From an uncultured Acidobacteriia bacterium (lineage in GTDB: Bacteria > Acidobacteriota > Terriglobia > Bryobacterales > Bryobacteraceae), in NCBI GenBank assembly GCA_903929755.1, contig CAIYVZ010000084.1, positions 1-64,000 on the forward strand: a stretch of DNA of 64,000 nt. The letters are read 5' to 3'. A program made the position numbers and the translations under genes. Position 1 is the stretch's first letter. Each line of letters opens with the position of its first letter. A model generated the notes under the pieces. The model was not told where the DNA came from. It searched no databases and was given only the letters and a program-made list of their open reading frames with translations. Below, piece by piece: positions 42,631-51,338 of this stretch.

Positions 42631-44556
42631 TTGTCTCTTTCCATTCTTAACGACTCCACACGCGCTAACTCTGACGCCGCCTTCTCTCGCTTCGAGTCCG
42701 AAAACACCCTCGGTCGCGTCCGAGCTCTCGACCTCCGAGCTCGCACCGAGGGTCTCGCCTCTCTCAAACCTTCTGACGACCCACTCATCCCCATTTCGAT
42801 GGAGATCAACGCGGATGGCCAGGTTACCAAAAACTCGCTTGGTGTCCTGAACCTCGCCTGGCAGGCCGCTGAGCACCCCGAGTGGGCCGCGCAAATCACG
42901 GCCGAAGTGGACGAAATCCGCCAGCGCATTCAGGACACCCACTCCACCCGCCTCCGGTTCATCATCTGGGCCGGCATGGGAGGGTCGATGGAAGACAAAA
43001 CGGCGTTCAACGCCGCCGGTCTCTTCAAAGGCGGGCCCCGCTTCTACTCGCTCGACTCGACTGACCCCCAGAAGCTCAAGTCCATTGTCGATGACATGCA
43101 GAAGCGCGCCGGTAAGCCCATCGCCGAACTCCTGCCCGCAACGCTGGTGGTCGGCATGGCCATGGGCATGACATCTTATGAGCCCGTCGTCAACCTTGAA
43201 AAGCTCGCCAGCCTTTACGACAAGTTCGGCATCGATTCCACGCCGAACTTCATCTACCTCACCCTCCCCGGCTCCCTTCTGGACAACTTCGCCGGCCCCC
43301 GCGGCTACCGTCGTGTCCCCCTGCAGCCCGATAACGACAACTCCACCGCCGGCCGCCACTCCGCCCCCCTCACCCGCGGCTCTCTTTACCCCCTTGCGCT
43401 CGCCAACCAGCCCCTAAAGCCCTGGATCGATGGTGCCCAGCTTACCGACGCCGAAGTCAACGACGCCTTCAAGCTCGCCGCCTTCCTCCACTCCAACGGC
43501 CTCGCCGGTCGCGACAAAGTCACCCTCCTGCTCCCCAAATCCTGGGCCTCTGCCGCCCTCTGGACCAAACAGGACGTGGAAGAAAGCCTCGGCAAATCCG
43601 AAAATATCGGCATCAAGATCGTCATCGACGAACGTGTCGCTCCTCGCCACTACCACCGCTCGGAGGACCCCAAACAGGACCGCGTCTTCCTCGCCATCCA
43701 GCACAAAGGTGAGCCGCATCCCGAAGCCGACGGCATCGGCAAACTCCGCGTCGGCAAATACCCCGTCGCCATCGTCACCTTCCCCTCAAAGGCCCCCCTC
43801 TCGCGCTACATGCAGTTCATTCACTACGTGGTCTTCGGCCTCGGAGTCCTGCGCGAGATGAACTTCGTCACCCAGCCCGCCGTTGAGCTCTACAAGGCCA
43901 TCACGTCCGAGATATACAAGGAAGCCCAGACCGTCGGCGGCATTCGCAACACCGAAGCCTGGAAGGCGCTCATCGCGGGCGCAGGCAGAAGCTGGAAGGG
44001 TGGCATCGGCCTCGAGACCCCGGAAAACCTGGCCGCAGCCATCAGCGGCGCATTCAATCACCACAAGATCAAATACGGGGAACTGACCTTCTTCGGAGAC
44101 ACCCGTTACTCAGAGGAAGGCCGGCAATTGCGCGCCATCCTCGACGAAGCCGCCAACCGTATCTTTAAATCGACCTTCCACATGGTCGCCGATGTCTATG
44201 AAGGCCCGGCCATGAATCACAGCTTCCACGAGATGATCATTGGCCACGGCAAATGCTTCTCCATCGTGCTGCTGAGCGAAAAACAGGCCCGTTTTGCCGT
44301 AGCAGGCTACGAGCCGGACTATCACACAGCCCAGTTCTTAGCCACTTGCCAGGCCCTTCGCAAAAAGGGTCGCATCGTCCACCCGGTGCTTGTAAAGGAT
44401 CTCAGCCCGGAGTCGCTGGCACTCCTCGAAGCGTTCTTCGCCGAGACGGCCCGCGAGCTCAAAGCCCCCTACAAACCGCCACCACCGCCTCCGGCACCGC
44501 GGTCGTTCCGCCCCAGTAACGACATTCCACCGCGCCGCTACCCCAGTCGCCGCTAA
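42631..44556 (+). CDS. Phosphoglucose isomerase-like (SIS-fold) protein
   Basis: A 641-residue protein from TTG at 42631 with GAGG five bases upstream. SIS-type pieces are FIIWAGMGGSMEDKTAF, FYSLDSTDPQKLKSI and WTKQDVEESLGKSENIGIK, resembling the isomerase half of transaldolase-PGI fusions. The usual phosphate-binding 'SGST.E' is replaced by AMGMTSYEP, so activity on glucose 6-phosphate is uncertain. There is no transaldolase domain. The C-terminus is a Pro/Arg-rich tail (KPPPPPPAPRSFRPS). It is longer than normal PGI. Confidence 0.75.
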   Translation: MSLSILNDSTRANSDAAFSRFESENTLGRVRALDLRARTEGLASLKPSDDPLIPISMEINADGQVTKNSLGVLNLAWQAAEHPEWAAQITAEVDEIRQRIQDTHSTRLRFIIWAGMGGSMEDKTAFNAAGLFKGGPRFYSLDSTDPQKLKSIVDDMQKRAGKPIAELLPATLVVGMAMGMTSYEPVVNLEKLASLYDKFGIDSTPNFIYLTLPGSLLDNFAGPRGYRRVPLQPDNDNSTAGRHSAPLTRGSLYPLALANQPLKPWIDGAQLTDAEVNDAFKLAAFLHSNGLAGRDKVTLLLPKSWASAALWTKQDVEESLGKSENIGIKIVIDERVAPRHYHRSEDPKQDRVFLAIQHKGEPHPEADGIGKLRVGKYPVAIVTFPSKAPLSRYMQFIHYVVFGLGVLREMNFVTQPAVELYKAITSEIYKEAQTVGGIRNTEAWKALIAGAGRSWKGGIGLETPENLAAAISGAFNHHKIKYGELTFFGDTRYSEEGRQLRAILDEAANRIFKSTFHMVADVYEGPAMNHSFHEMIIGHGKCFSIVLLSEKQARFAVAGYEPDYHTAQFLATCQALRKKGRIVHPVLVKDLSPESLALLEAFFAETARELKAPYKPPPPPPAPRSFRPSNDIPPRRYPSRR

Positions 44557-44626
44557 AACCATTTGGCTTTAGCGTTTTCCGCTGAGCCTGACTTCGCTGC
44601 GGTGGCCCGGCCTCGTGCCGGCCACC
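44551..44626 (+). terminator. Terminator overlapping the PGI-like stop codon, plus a second hairpin
   Basis: CGCTAAA (44551-44557, including the TAA stop) pairs with TTTAGCG (44568-44574) and is followed by TTTT, an intrinsic terminator. A second hairpin GGTGGCC/GGCCACC lies at 44601-44626. The rest of the gap to 44673 holds no gene. Confidence 0.68.
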
Positions 44627-44673
44627 CACGGAGGTAGCCCTATACGGAGGAACCCCTCTACGGGGGGACAGTG

Positions 44674-47004
44674 TTATGCGGCGGGACGTTTCGCGGCCGG
44701 CTTCTTTTTTATCTGTAGGGCCGGCCGTTTGGCGGTCGCGGGTACGGCTCTTCTTGCGGTGGTGACCTTCTTCGCTTTTGGCTCAGAGCGGGTCGCCGTT
44801 GTCTTCATGCCACCGCCGGGTGTTCGGGCCGCTTTCGGCAGCGCTGTCAGATAAACAGGCGGCGTATCGTAATTATCGCGAATATCCACCGCGTTCGCGT
44901 GCTTCTGCCCGTAGATGTAACGGTAGGCGTCGGCATTACGGAGTACGGCCTGCACGTAGTCGCGGGTCTCGTTGAACGGAATGCTCTCAATGAATTCAGC
45001 GGGTTCGTTGTACGTCTGGCCCCAGGCCAGCCATTGGCGCACTCTGCCAGGGCCGGCGTTATAGGCGGCCAGCGTCTGCGTCCAGTCATTATCCCAGTGG
45101 TTTAGCTGCTGCTTCAGGTAGGCGGTTCCCAGTCGGATATTGACGGAGGGGTCGAGCAGCGTTCGGGAGGTTGGCACCGGAATGCCCTCTTTCCGGCCCA
45201 TCTCGCGTCCGGTGGGGTAGACGAGTTGCATGAGGCCGAGGGCTTTCGCACGGGAGGAGGCTGCGGGGTTAAATTCGGTCTCCTGGCGAATCAGGCCGGC
45301 AACCGCGTAAGGGTCCAGGCCTTTGGCGATGGCAGCCTGCTCGATATCGCTCTTATAAGGCAGGGGAAAGAGCATCTGCCAGAACGTGAGGGGGGCGTCT
45401 TCGAACGGGACGGAGAGATAGTCGGACGAGAAGCTCTTCATGATGCGGAGGGCATTGAAGGGTGTGGGCATGCTGCGGGCCAGTTCGATGGCGAGCAAAT
45501 GAGCCTGTTCGTTTTCGGTTCTTGCACCAAATCGGAGTTCGGAATCCGCCAACTCGGTGAGGCCCGCCCCCATCAGGACCCGCGCGCGTTCCACTCGACG
45601 CTGCGTGGCGGAATTGGCAACCACGGCGGAGAAGTCCCGGGCGGGGGCCCATTCGACGGCGTTCAGCCACTCGGCGGTGGCGAGGTCCAGTTTAGCGGTG
45701 GCGAGTCTTGGTTCGGTCAGGCGTTCGCGGGAGAGGACCGCGTAGAAGTAGTGCGGGAACTGTGCGCTGTTGCGCTCAAACCAGGTGCGGGCTTCGTTGT
45801 ACTTGCCGGCGGCCCAGGCGGTTCGGCCCAGGTAGTAGAGCGCGGCGGAGGTGCGGGAATCGCGGGGGAAGCGGGCTACCTGTTCGCGCAGCAGGGCGAC
45901 GCGCTCAGGACGTCCGGCGGTATAGGCATCCCAGGCGAGTTTCCAGTGGGGTGCGGCCGTGGCCGGGTCGAGGGGGAAATCTTCCCAGGCGGCCCGGAGG
46001 AGCGGGGTGTACTGGCCGGAATCGTTCGCTGAAACGAACCGGTTTCCGGCCGCCAGCAAGGCTTTCAGGCGCCATTCGGACTTGGGATTCCGTTCGTTCA
46101 GTTGGCGGATGGCGACCAGCATCTCCTCGTCGTCGTTCAGGTGGCGCGCGGCTTCCGACAGGTAGTAGAGGAGGCGGGCATCTTCTTCAGGTGTCTTCAG
46201 CCGCAAACTCTTCAGATAGGTGAAGGCACCGGCATAGTCGCCAGCCAGGTACTGGGCGGCTCCGAAACCCGCGCGGGCTTCGTCGCGGGAGGGTTCGGGC
46301 AGGGTGCCAGCCAGGTCGCTGTATTCGCTGCGGGCCGTGCGGTAGTCGTGGAGGTCGATCAGGTGTCGGGCCCGTTCCAGTTGTTCGGCTGGTGTTGCGT
46401 CCGGAAAATTGGCACCCATGGCGCTGCGCAGGCGTTCGAGCCCGTTCTGCGACTGCGCCGAAAAGTCGTTGCCGGGGTAGCCGTAGAAGGCCTTGCGATA
46501 GCAGAAAAGGGCGTTCAGATGGTCCCCGGTGGCTTCGTAGGCGGTCCCCAGGATATATACCCCTTCCGGTTGTGGCAGGGTAGGGGTGGACTTCAGGACC
46601 TCGATGGCCTTCGCGTACGAGGCGGCTTGCTTCAGATTGATGAGGGCACGGGCGTGGACCACGGCGATGCGCCCGGCGAGCGGGGAAGCTTCCACGGGCC
46701 TGGCGCGGTAGGCGTCCAGCGTTCGGGCGGCGGCGTCTGGCGAGCCCGAGAGCAGTTCCGAGTAACCGAGATAATAGGCTCCGTAGTCGGGAACTTTGGA
46801 TAGCTGCAGGCCCCGCAGGAACTGGGTAGCCCCTGAGTAATCGTGCAACTCCCAGGCGTTGACGCCGCGGCCCAGGCGATTTGCGGAGCTCTCGGCGGCC
46901 AGCGCGACTCCGGGCAGGGCGATGGCGATTACGGAACCGAAGATGAGGGCGAGGCTAGGCCAACGGGCCGGGGTATTCACTACCCAGCAGACGTTCATCG
47001 TCAT
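44674..47004 (-). CDS. Soluble lytic murein transglycosylase with TPR-like region
   Basis: A 776-residue exported protein from the ATG at 47004 (MTMNVCWVVNTPARWPSLAL); the signal peptide ends near VALAAES. A long TPR-like helical array (about 45-540) forms the doughnut typical of Slt70. The catalytic domain has Glu in GLIRQETEFNPAASSRAKALG, then GLMQL and TLAAYNAGPGRVRQWL. The C-terminus is Lys/Arg-rich. It cleaves peptidoglycan with 1,6-anhydro-MurNAc formation. Its first 50 bp overlap the upstream GAF-like gene, suggesting coupling. Confidence 0.92.
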   Translation of the reverse strand: MTMNVCWVVNTPARWPSLALIFGSVIAIALPGVALAAESSANRLGRGVNAWELHDYSGATQFLRGLQLSKVPDYGAYYLGYSELLSGSPDAAARTLDAYRARPVEASPLAGRIAVVHARALINLKQAASYAKAIEVLKSTPTLPQPEGVYILGTAYEATGDHLNALFCYRKAFYGYPGNDFSAQSQNGLERLRSAMGANFPDATPAEQLERARHLIDLHDYRTARSEYSDLAGTLPEPSRDEARAGFGAAQYLAGDYAGAFTYLKSLRLKTPEEDARLLYYLSEAARHLNDDEEMLVAIRQLNERNPKSEWRLKALLAAGNRFVSANDSGQYTPLLRAAWEDFPLDPATAAPHWKLAWDAYTAGRPERVALLREQVARFPRDSRTSAALYYLGRTAWAAGKYNEARTWFERNSAQFPHYFYAVLSRERLTEPRLATAKLDLATAEWLNAVEWAPARDFSAVVANSATQRRVERARVLMGAGLTELADSELRFGARTENEQAHLLAIELARSMPTPFNALRIMKSFSSDYLSVPFEDAPLTFWQMLFPLPYKSDIEQAAIAKGLDPYAVAGLIRQETEFNPAASSRAKALGLMQLVYPTGREMGRKEGIPVPTSRTLLDPSVNIRLGTAYLKQQLNHWDNDWTQTLAAYNAGPGRVRQWLAWGQTYNEPAEFIESIPFNETRDYVQAVLRNADAYRYIYGQKHANAVDIRDNYDTPPVYLTALPKAARTPGGGMKTTATRSEPKAKKVTTARRAVPATAKRPALQIKKKPAAKRPAA

Positions 47005-48043
47005 GCGCAAGACTCCGTAAAATTTCGAGGTGAAGATAGTCGACCATATTGGCGGACTTTGCCATGCAGTTTTCTTGGAAATTCGTGCGGGCTCCGTCGA
47101 TCTGCTCGCGGAGACTGCCATAGATATTGCCGGCGAAAACGCCCTGGCGCAGGGCATCGGAGTGATAGAGGCGGAATTCGGCCACGCGCACACGTGCCAC
47201 GCGCTGGGCGTTGAGATGTAGTTTCTGATCGGTCGCAGAAAGATCCTGCCATTTCAGGGCGATGGTGGCAGGCCTCTCGGGGTCCGTGGTCGCGGGTTTG
47301 GGGGCGGGAGCCCCGGCGATTTGGATCAGGCCTGTTGGGCTTAAACCAGGCGCTTCCAGCGGCTTCAACGCCGGAGGCACGGCCGGCACCAGGGCTTCAA
47401 GGCGCATTCCTGCGGCTTCGGTGAGGAGTTCCAGTGCGCCCGTTACCAGGTCTCCCGAGGCCATAAAAATGCCGGTTACCACCCCGCGCACGCTTACCGG
47501 GAAGAGGTGGCAGCGGCTTTCCGGCCCAAAGGCATCGGAAAGCGGCCCGGAGACTTCACTCGGCGAGGCGAGGGCGGTGATGGGGTCGGTAGTCTCAACC
47601 ACGGCGTTCAGGGCCGCGGCGTCCTCAAGTGAGATGGTTTCGGGGAGGTTTTCGCTCTGCAGATTCCGGCTGGCCAGGAGCCGGGCTTCGCCCTCTTCCA
47701 CCACCAGGACGGCGGCGGACGTGGCCCAGGGCGCGGTCGCTTCCGCCAAAAGCTTCATGGCTCCGGCCTGTGAAGGAACCTGGCGGAGACGCCGGAGCGT
47801 CTGGTTCAAACTGTCGCTTACGGTGCGGCGAGTTCGTTCGGAGGTTTCTTCGCGGGTTTGGATACGCGCGGCTTCAGTCCGCTCGTCACCCAGACGCCGT
47901 TCTTCGGCAACGGCGGAAGTTACTGCCGCGCTCATCTGCTCGTCCAGCGCGCCAGCGAGATCCGCCACCAGCGCGGCATGGTACTGGTCGGCAATTACCC
48001 GCCACTTTGAGTCGGAAACGTTCTGCCCGAGGCCTTCTTGCAT
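46955..48043 (-). CDS. Uncharacterised acidobacterial protein with GAF-like domain and conserved C-terminal module
   Basis: A 362-residue soluble protein. A helical/coiled-coil N-terminus (about 15-85, rich in Glu, Arg, Ala) precedes a GAF-like domain (about 90-225: SAAVLVVEEGEARLLAS, HLFPVSVRGVVTGIFMA). A linker leads to a C-terminal module (about 268-362) with LHLNAQRVARVRVAE, IYGSLREQID and DYLHLEILRSLA. I recall similar C-terminal modules in other Acidobacteria, with no assigned function. Co-translation with the transglycosylase suggests a link to cell-wall turnover. Confidence 0.75.
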   Translation of the reverse strand: MQEGLGQNVSDSKWRVIADQYHAALVADLAGALDEQMSAAVTSAVAEERRLGDERTEAARIQTREETSERTRRTVSDSLNQTLRRLRQVPSQAGAMKLLAEATAPWATSAAVLVVEEGEARLLASRNLQSENLPETISLEDAAALNAVVETTDPITALASPSEVSGPLSDAFGPESRCHLFPVSVRGVVTGIFMASGDLVTGALELLTEAAGMRLEALVPAVPPALKPLEAPGLSPTGLIQIAGAPAPKPATTDPERPATIALKWQDLSATDQKLHLNAQRVARVRVAEFRLYHSDALRQGVFAGNIYGSLREQIDGARTNFQENCMAKSANMVDYLHLEILRSLAHDDERLLGSEYPGPLA

Positions 48044-48177
48044 TCTCTTTCATGGTAGTCGAAAACGACAGAAACGGAAAGCTTTAGCCGCACCGCAGGT
48101 GATACGGCGAGGTATAAGCGTGTCTGCATTATTGGGGTTGCAGTTGGGCGCCGACATAGTGGGAGATCATAATCGAT

Positions 48178-48915
48178 ATGGCGAAGAACAGACTTGCGGG
48201 AACGGTAGTGGCGATTACGGGCGGGACCCGGGGGATCGGCCGGGCGATTGCGGAACGGTTGCTGGACGAGGGCGCTCGGGTGGCGATTTGCGGCACCACG
48301 CGCCAGTCAGTGGACGCTGCGCTGGAAGAGCTGGCCGGGCGCGGTGAATTGTTGGGATCGGTGGCCGATGTCTCGAAGCTGGAAGATGTGAAGCGCTTCG
48401 TTGCGGCCACAATGGCTGCCTGGGGCCGGATCGACTCCTTTATTAACAATGCAGGGGTGGGAACTTTTCGCGCTGCCGCCGACCTGACTCCCGAGGAGTG
48501 GCACCGAATGATTGGTGTGAATCTGACTGGTACGTACTATTGCTGTCACGAGATTCTGCCGATATTTAAACAGCAGGGAAGTGGCGACATAGTCAATATT
48601 AGTTCTCTGGCTGGTAAGAATCCTTTTGCTGGCGGTTCAGGTTACAACGCTTCGAAGTTCGGTCTGAACGGGTTTTCGGAAGCAATGATGCTGGATCACA
48701 GGAATGACGGAGTTCGGGTTTCTTACGTAATGCCAGGAAGTGTTGCTACCCAATTTGGAGGCAGTGCTCACGGGAGCAAGCCGGTTGAAACGGGCGAGGA
48801 CTGGAAAATCGCGCCCGAGGATGTTGCGGATGTGGTGCAGATGCTGTTGGAGATGCCGCGACGCACGACAATCAGCCGGGTAGAGATCCGGCCTTCCCGA
48901 CCTGCAAAGAAGTGA
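48178..48915 (+). CDS. SDR-family oxidoreductase
   Basis: A 245-residue classical SDR. TGGTRGIG is the cofactor loop, NNAG follows, the catalytic Ser is in NISSLAG and the Tyr/Lys pair is in SGYNASKFGL. PGSVAT follows the active site. Unlike the SDR at 30.6 kb, the active site is complete. It probably reduces a 3-oxoacyl or sugar-type carbonyl; the substrate is unknown. The AAA+ gene begins 105 bp downstream with its own ribosome binding site. Confidence 0.92.
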   Translation: MAKNRLAGTVVAITGGTRGIGRAIAERLLDEGARVAICGTTRQSVDAALEELAGRGELLGSVADVSKLEDVKRFVAATMAAWGRIDSFINNAGVGTFRAAADLTPEEWHRMIGVNLTGTYYCCHEILPIFKQQGSGDIVNISSLAGKNPFAGGSGYNASKFGLNGFSEAMMLDHRNDGVRVSYVMPGSVATQFGGSAHGSKPVETGEDWKIAPEDVADVVQMLLEMPRRTTISRVEIRPSRPAKK

Positions 48916-49020
48916 TGTGGTGAAAAAACGCTGGAGGGTTTGCTGGCATGTTCCAGCCAGAACACCGACCAGAAAAGGGAGCAGATACTCCCGCAGAGTA
49001 CGGAGGGAGGACAGGACAAT

Positions 49021-50202
49021 ATGGTCCGGCTGAACAGAACTTTGGACCCGCAATTGACGGGGCAGGACGCAGAGAGGCTACACCGGGATTTAGGGAGACG
49101 CATTGTCGGCCAGGAAGAGGCCGTCGAGCAGATTGTCAATATCTACCAGATGTATTTGGCGGGGATGACCAGTCCGGGGCGTCCTGTGGGGAATTTCCTG
49201 TTTTTAGGGCCCACAGGCACCGGCAAGACCCGCCTGGTGGAGGCGACGGCGGAATCCCTGATCGGGGATCCGCGGGCTGTGATTAAGGTGGATTGTGCCG
49301 AGTTTCAGCACAGCCATGAGATTGCCAAGCTGATCGGCTCGCCCCCGGGCTATCTGGGGCACCGTGAAACGCACCCTATGCTCTCGCAGGAAGTGTTGAA
49401 TCAGTACCATACTGAACGTTTCCGGCTGAGCTTCGTGCTGTTTGATGAGATTGAGAAGGCGAGCGACGCGCTATGGAACCTCCTATTGGGGATTTTGGAC
49501 AAAGCGACCCTGACGCTGGGCGACAATCGGCGGGTTGATTTCTCCCGGACGTTGATTTTCATGACCAGCAATCTGGGGGCGGTCGAGATGGGCAGCATGC
49601 TGCGTCCCGAACTGGGTTTTGCCTGTCAGGAAGTGGAGCGTCAGCGGGAAGCCGGGCTTGTGGACGAGAAGCTGAACGAGAGGGTGACGCGTGCCGGCGT
49701 GGAGGCCGCTCGACGAAAGTTTAAGCCGGAGTTCGTGAATCGTCTGGATAAAATTATTGTGTTTCGGACTTTGGGCACGGAAGAGTTGCGCCGGATTCTG
49801 GATATTGAACTGACGCTGGTACAGCGGCGGGTGTTGCAATCAGTGGCCGGGATTCCCTTCATCATCAATGTGACGGAAGAAGCGCGTGGGTTCCTTTTAC
49901 GCACGGGGACCGATGTGAAGTATGGCGCACGTCATTTGAAGAGGGCGATTGAGCGCTCGCTGGTGCACCCGATGTCGAATCTGATGGCTTCCGGGCAAAT
50001 TGAAGGCGGGGATTTGATTGCGGTCGGTTACGATGCCGCGCGGGATTGCCTGTCCTTTGTAAAAGAGGCGGCAGCCCTGGGAGAAAACGTCATGGTGGAG
50101 ATGCTGGATTCGGTATTCGGGATGCCCGCCATGTCGGCGGCTGCCATGACTCCGCCCGAGTATGTGCAGCCTGCGACGGCGCGGGTTCATCGCCGGGCCT
50201 GA
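49021..50202 (+). CDS. Stand-alone ClpA/ClpB D2-type AAA+ ATPase
   Basis: A 393-residue protein from the ATG at 49021 with GGAGGGAGGA upstream. It is a single AAA+ module of the Clp type: RIVGQEEAVEQIV, Walker A GPTGTGKT, pore loop PPGYLGH, Walker B FVLFDEIEKA, sensor MTSNLGA, and the D2-small domain ending with KYGARHLKRAIERSLVHPMS. It lacks the N-domain, D1 and middle domain of ClpB. It could act as an unfoldase or remodeller. No ClpP is adjacent and no IGF-type ClpP loop is seen. Confidence 0.87.
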   Translation: MVRLNRTLDPQLTGQDAERLHRDLGRRIVGQEEAVEQIVNIYQMYLAGMTSPGRPVGNFLFLGPTGTGKTRLVEATAESLIGDPRAVIKVDCAEFQHSHEIAKLIGSPPGYLGHRETHPMLSQEVLNQYHTERFRLSFVLFDEIEKASDALWNLLLGILDKATLTLGDNRRVDFSRTLIFMTSNLGAVEMGSMLRPELGFACQEVERQREAGLVDEKLNERVTRAGVEAARRKFKPEFVNRLDKIIVFRTLGTEELRRILDIELTLVQRRVLQSVAGIPFIINVTEEARGFLLRTGTDVKYGARHLKRAIERSLVHPMSNLMASGQIEGGDLIAVGYDAARDCLSFVKEAAALGENVMVEMLDSVFGMPAMSAAAMTPPEYVQPATARVHRRA

Positions 50203-50228
50203 GTCGCTGTCGGTCAGCATACGCTACG

Positions 50229-50318
50229 CCAGGCGCGAGGACAAAGCCCCGCCTGGCGTGAGCACAGCCCCCGGCAGGCGAGAGGACAAGGCCCCGCCGG
50301 GCGAGAGCACAAAGCCAC
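50229..50318. repeat. Two tandem imperfect 45-bp repeats, each able to form a hairpin
   Basis: AGGCGCGAGGACAAAGCCCC (from 50231) and AGGCGAGAGGACAAGGCCCC (from 50276) begin two copies spaced 45 bp apart. Each can fold: CCAGGCG with CGCCTGG in the first, CCCGGC with GCCGGG in the second. They fill the gap between the AAA+ gene and the aldo/keto reductase. The period equals 15 codons, but I see no sensible protein, so a non-coding repeat or processing/terminator structure is more likely. Confidence 0.6.
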
Positions 50319-50360
50319 GCTGTCTGCGAGCACCAGGAGACGATAGAATAGCTGTTTCAA

Positions 50361-51311
50361 ATGCAAACACGACAACTTGGAAACAGCGATCTGAAGATTA
50401 CGCCTCTGGGCATTGGTGCCTGGGCTATGGGCGGCGCCGGTTGGGCTTTCTCGTGGGGCCACCAGGAGGATCAGGAGTCGATCGGTGCCATTCACGCGGC
50501 GCTGGATAAGGGCCTGAACTGGATTGATACGGCAGCGGTTTATGGTCTGGGTCATTCCGAAGAAGTGGTCGCGCAGGCACTGAAGGGCCGGTCGAACCGT
50601 CCTTATGTGTTCACGAAGTGCGAACGTATCTGGGGCGAGGATCGGCAGATTCGCAAGAGTCTGAAACGCGAGTCGATCATGGCTGAATGCGAGGCCAGCC
50701 TGCGCCGTCTGCAGGTGGATACGATTGACCTCTACCAGATTCACTGGCCGGAGCCTGATGAGGACGTGGAAGAAGGCTGGGCGGCCCTGGCGGAACTGAA
50801 GCAGCAGGGCAAGGTCCGCTGGATTGGGGTGTCGAACTTCAGCGCATCTCAGCTGGCGCGTGCGCAGGCAATTGCGCCGATTACCAACCTGCAGCCCCCG
50901 TACTCGATTTTGCAGCCCGAGATTGAAACGGACATTCTGCCGTACTGTGGCGCGAACAACATTGGCGTGATTGTGTATGCGCCGATGAAGTCGGGCATGT
51001 TGACCGGGGCGATGACGCGCGAGCGTCTGGCTACGCTGCCCGAAGACGACTTCCGCAAGCGCAACCCTTTCTTCCAGGAACCCATGGTGACGCGCAATCT
51101 GAAAGTGGTGGATGTTCTGCGTGAGATTGGTAACCGCCATGGCCGGACGCCGGGTGAAGTGGCCATCGCGTGGACTCTGCGGCGTCCGGAGGTAACGGGC
51201 GCGATTGTCGGGATGCGGTCCCCCGCGCAGGTGGAGGGTGTGGTGGGCGCGGCAGATTTCCGTCTCTCAGCAGAAGAAATCACCGAAATCGCCAACATTC
51301 CCCAGCTTTGA
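50361..51311 (+). CDS. Aldo/keto reductase
   Basis: A 316-residue (beta/alpha)8 oxidoreductase. The tetrad is visible as the Asp of WIDTAAVYGLGHSE, Tyr of that loop, Lys in VFTKCE and His in YQIHWPEP. The NADPH-site ending GVIVYAPMKSGMLTG and AIVGMRSPAQVEGV fits the family. Broad carbonyl substrates are expected. The next gene in the same direction, a sugar isomerase-like protein, begins 28 bp later, so a sugar-related role is plausible. Confidence 0.93.
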   Translation: MQTRQLGNSDLKITPLGIGAWAMGGAGWAFSWGHQEDQESIGAIHAALDKGLNWIDTAAVYGLGHSEEVVAQALKGRSNRPYVFTKCERIWGEDRQIRKSLKRESIMAECEASLRRLQVDTIDLYQIHWPEPDEDVEEGWAALAELKQQGKVRWIGVSNFSASQLARAQAIAPITNLQPPYSILQPEIETDILPYCGANNIGVIVYAPMKSGMLTGAMTRERLATLPEDDFRKRNPFFQEPMVTRNLKVVDVLREIGNRHGRTPGEVAIAWTLRRPEVTGAIVGMRSPAQVEGVVGAADFRLSAEEITEIANIPQL

Positions 51312-51338
51312 CAGGCCGAGTATGACTGAGGCCAGGCG

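Noticed and set aside
50162-50509. Plus frame reading a 15-residue repeat (RREDKAPPG.ST)
   Set aside because: It overlaps two genes out of frame and has no start context; the repeat is better seen as a DNA or RNA-level element.
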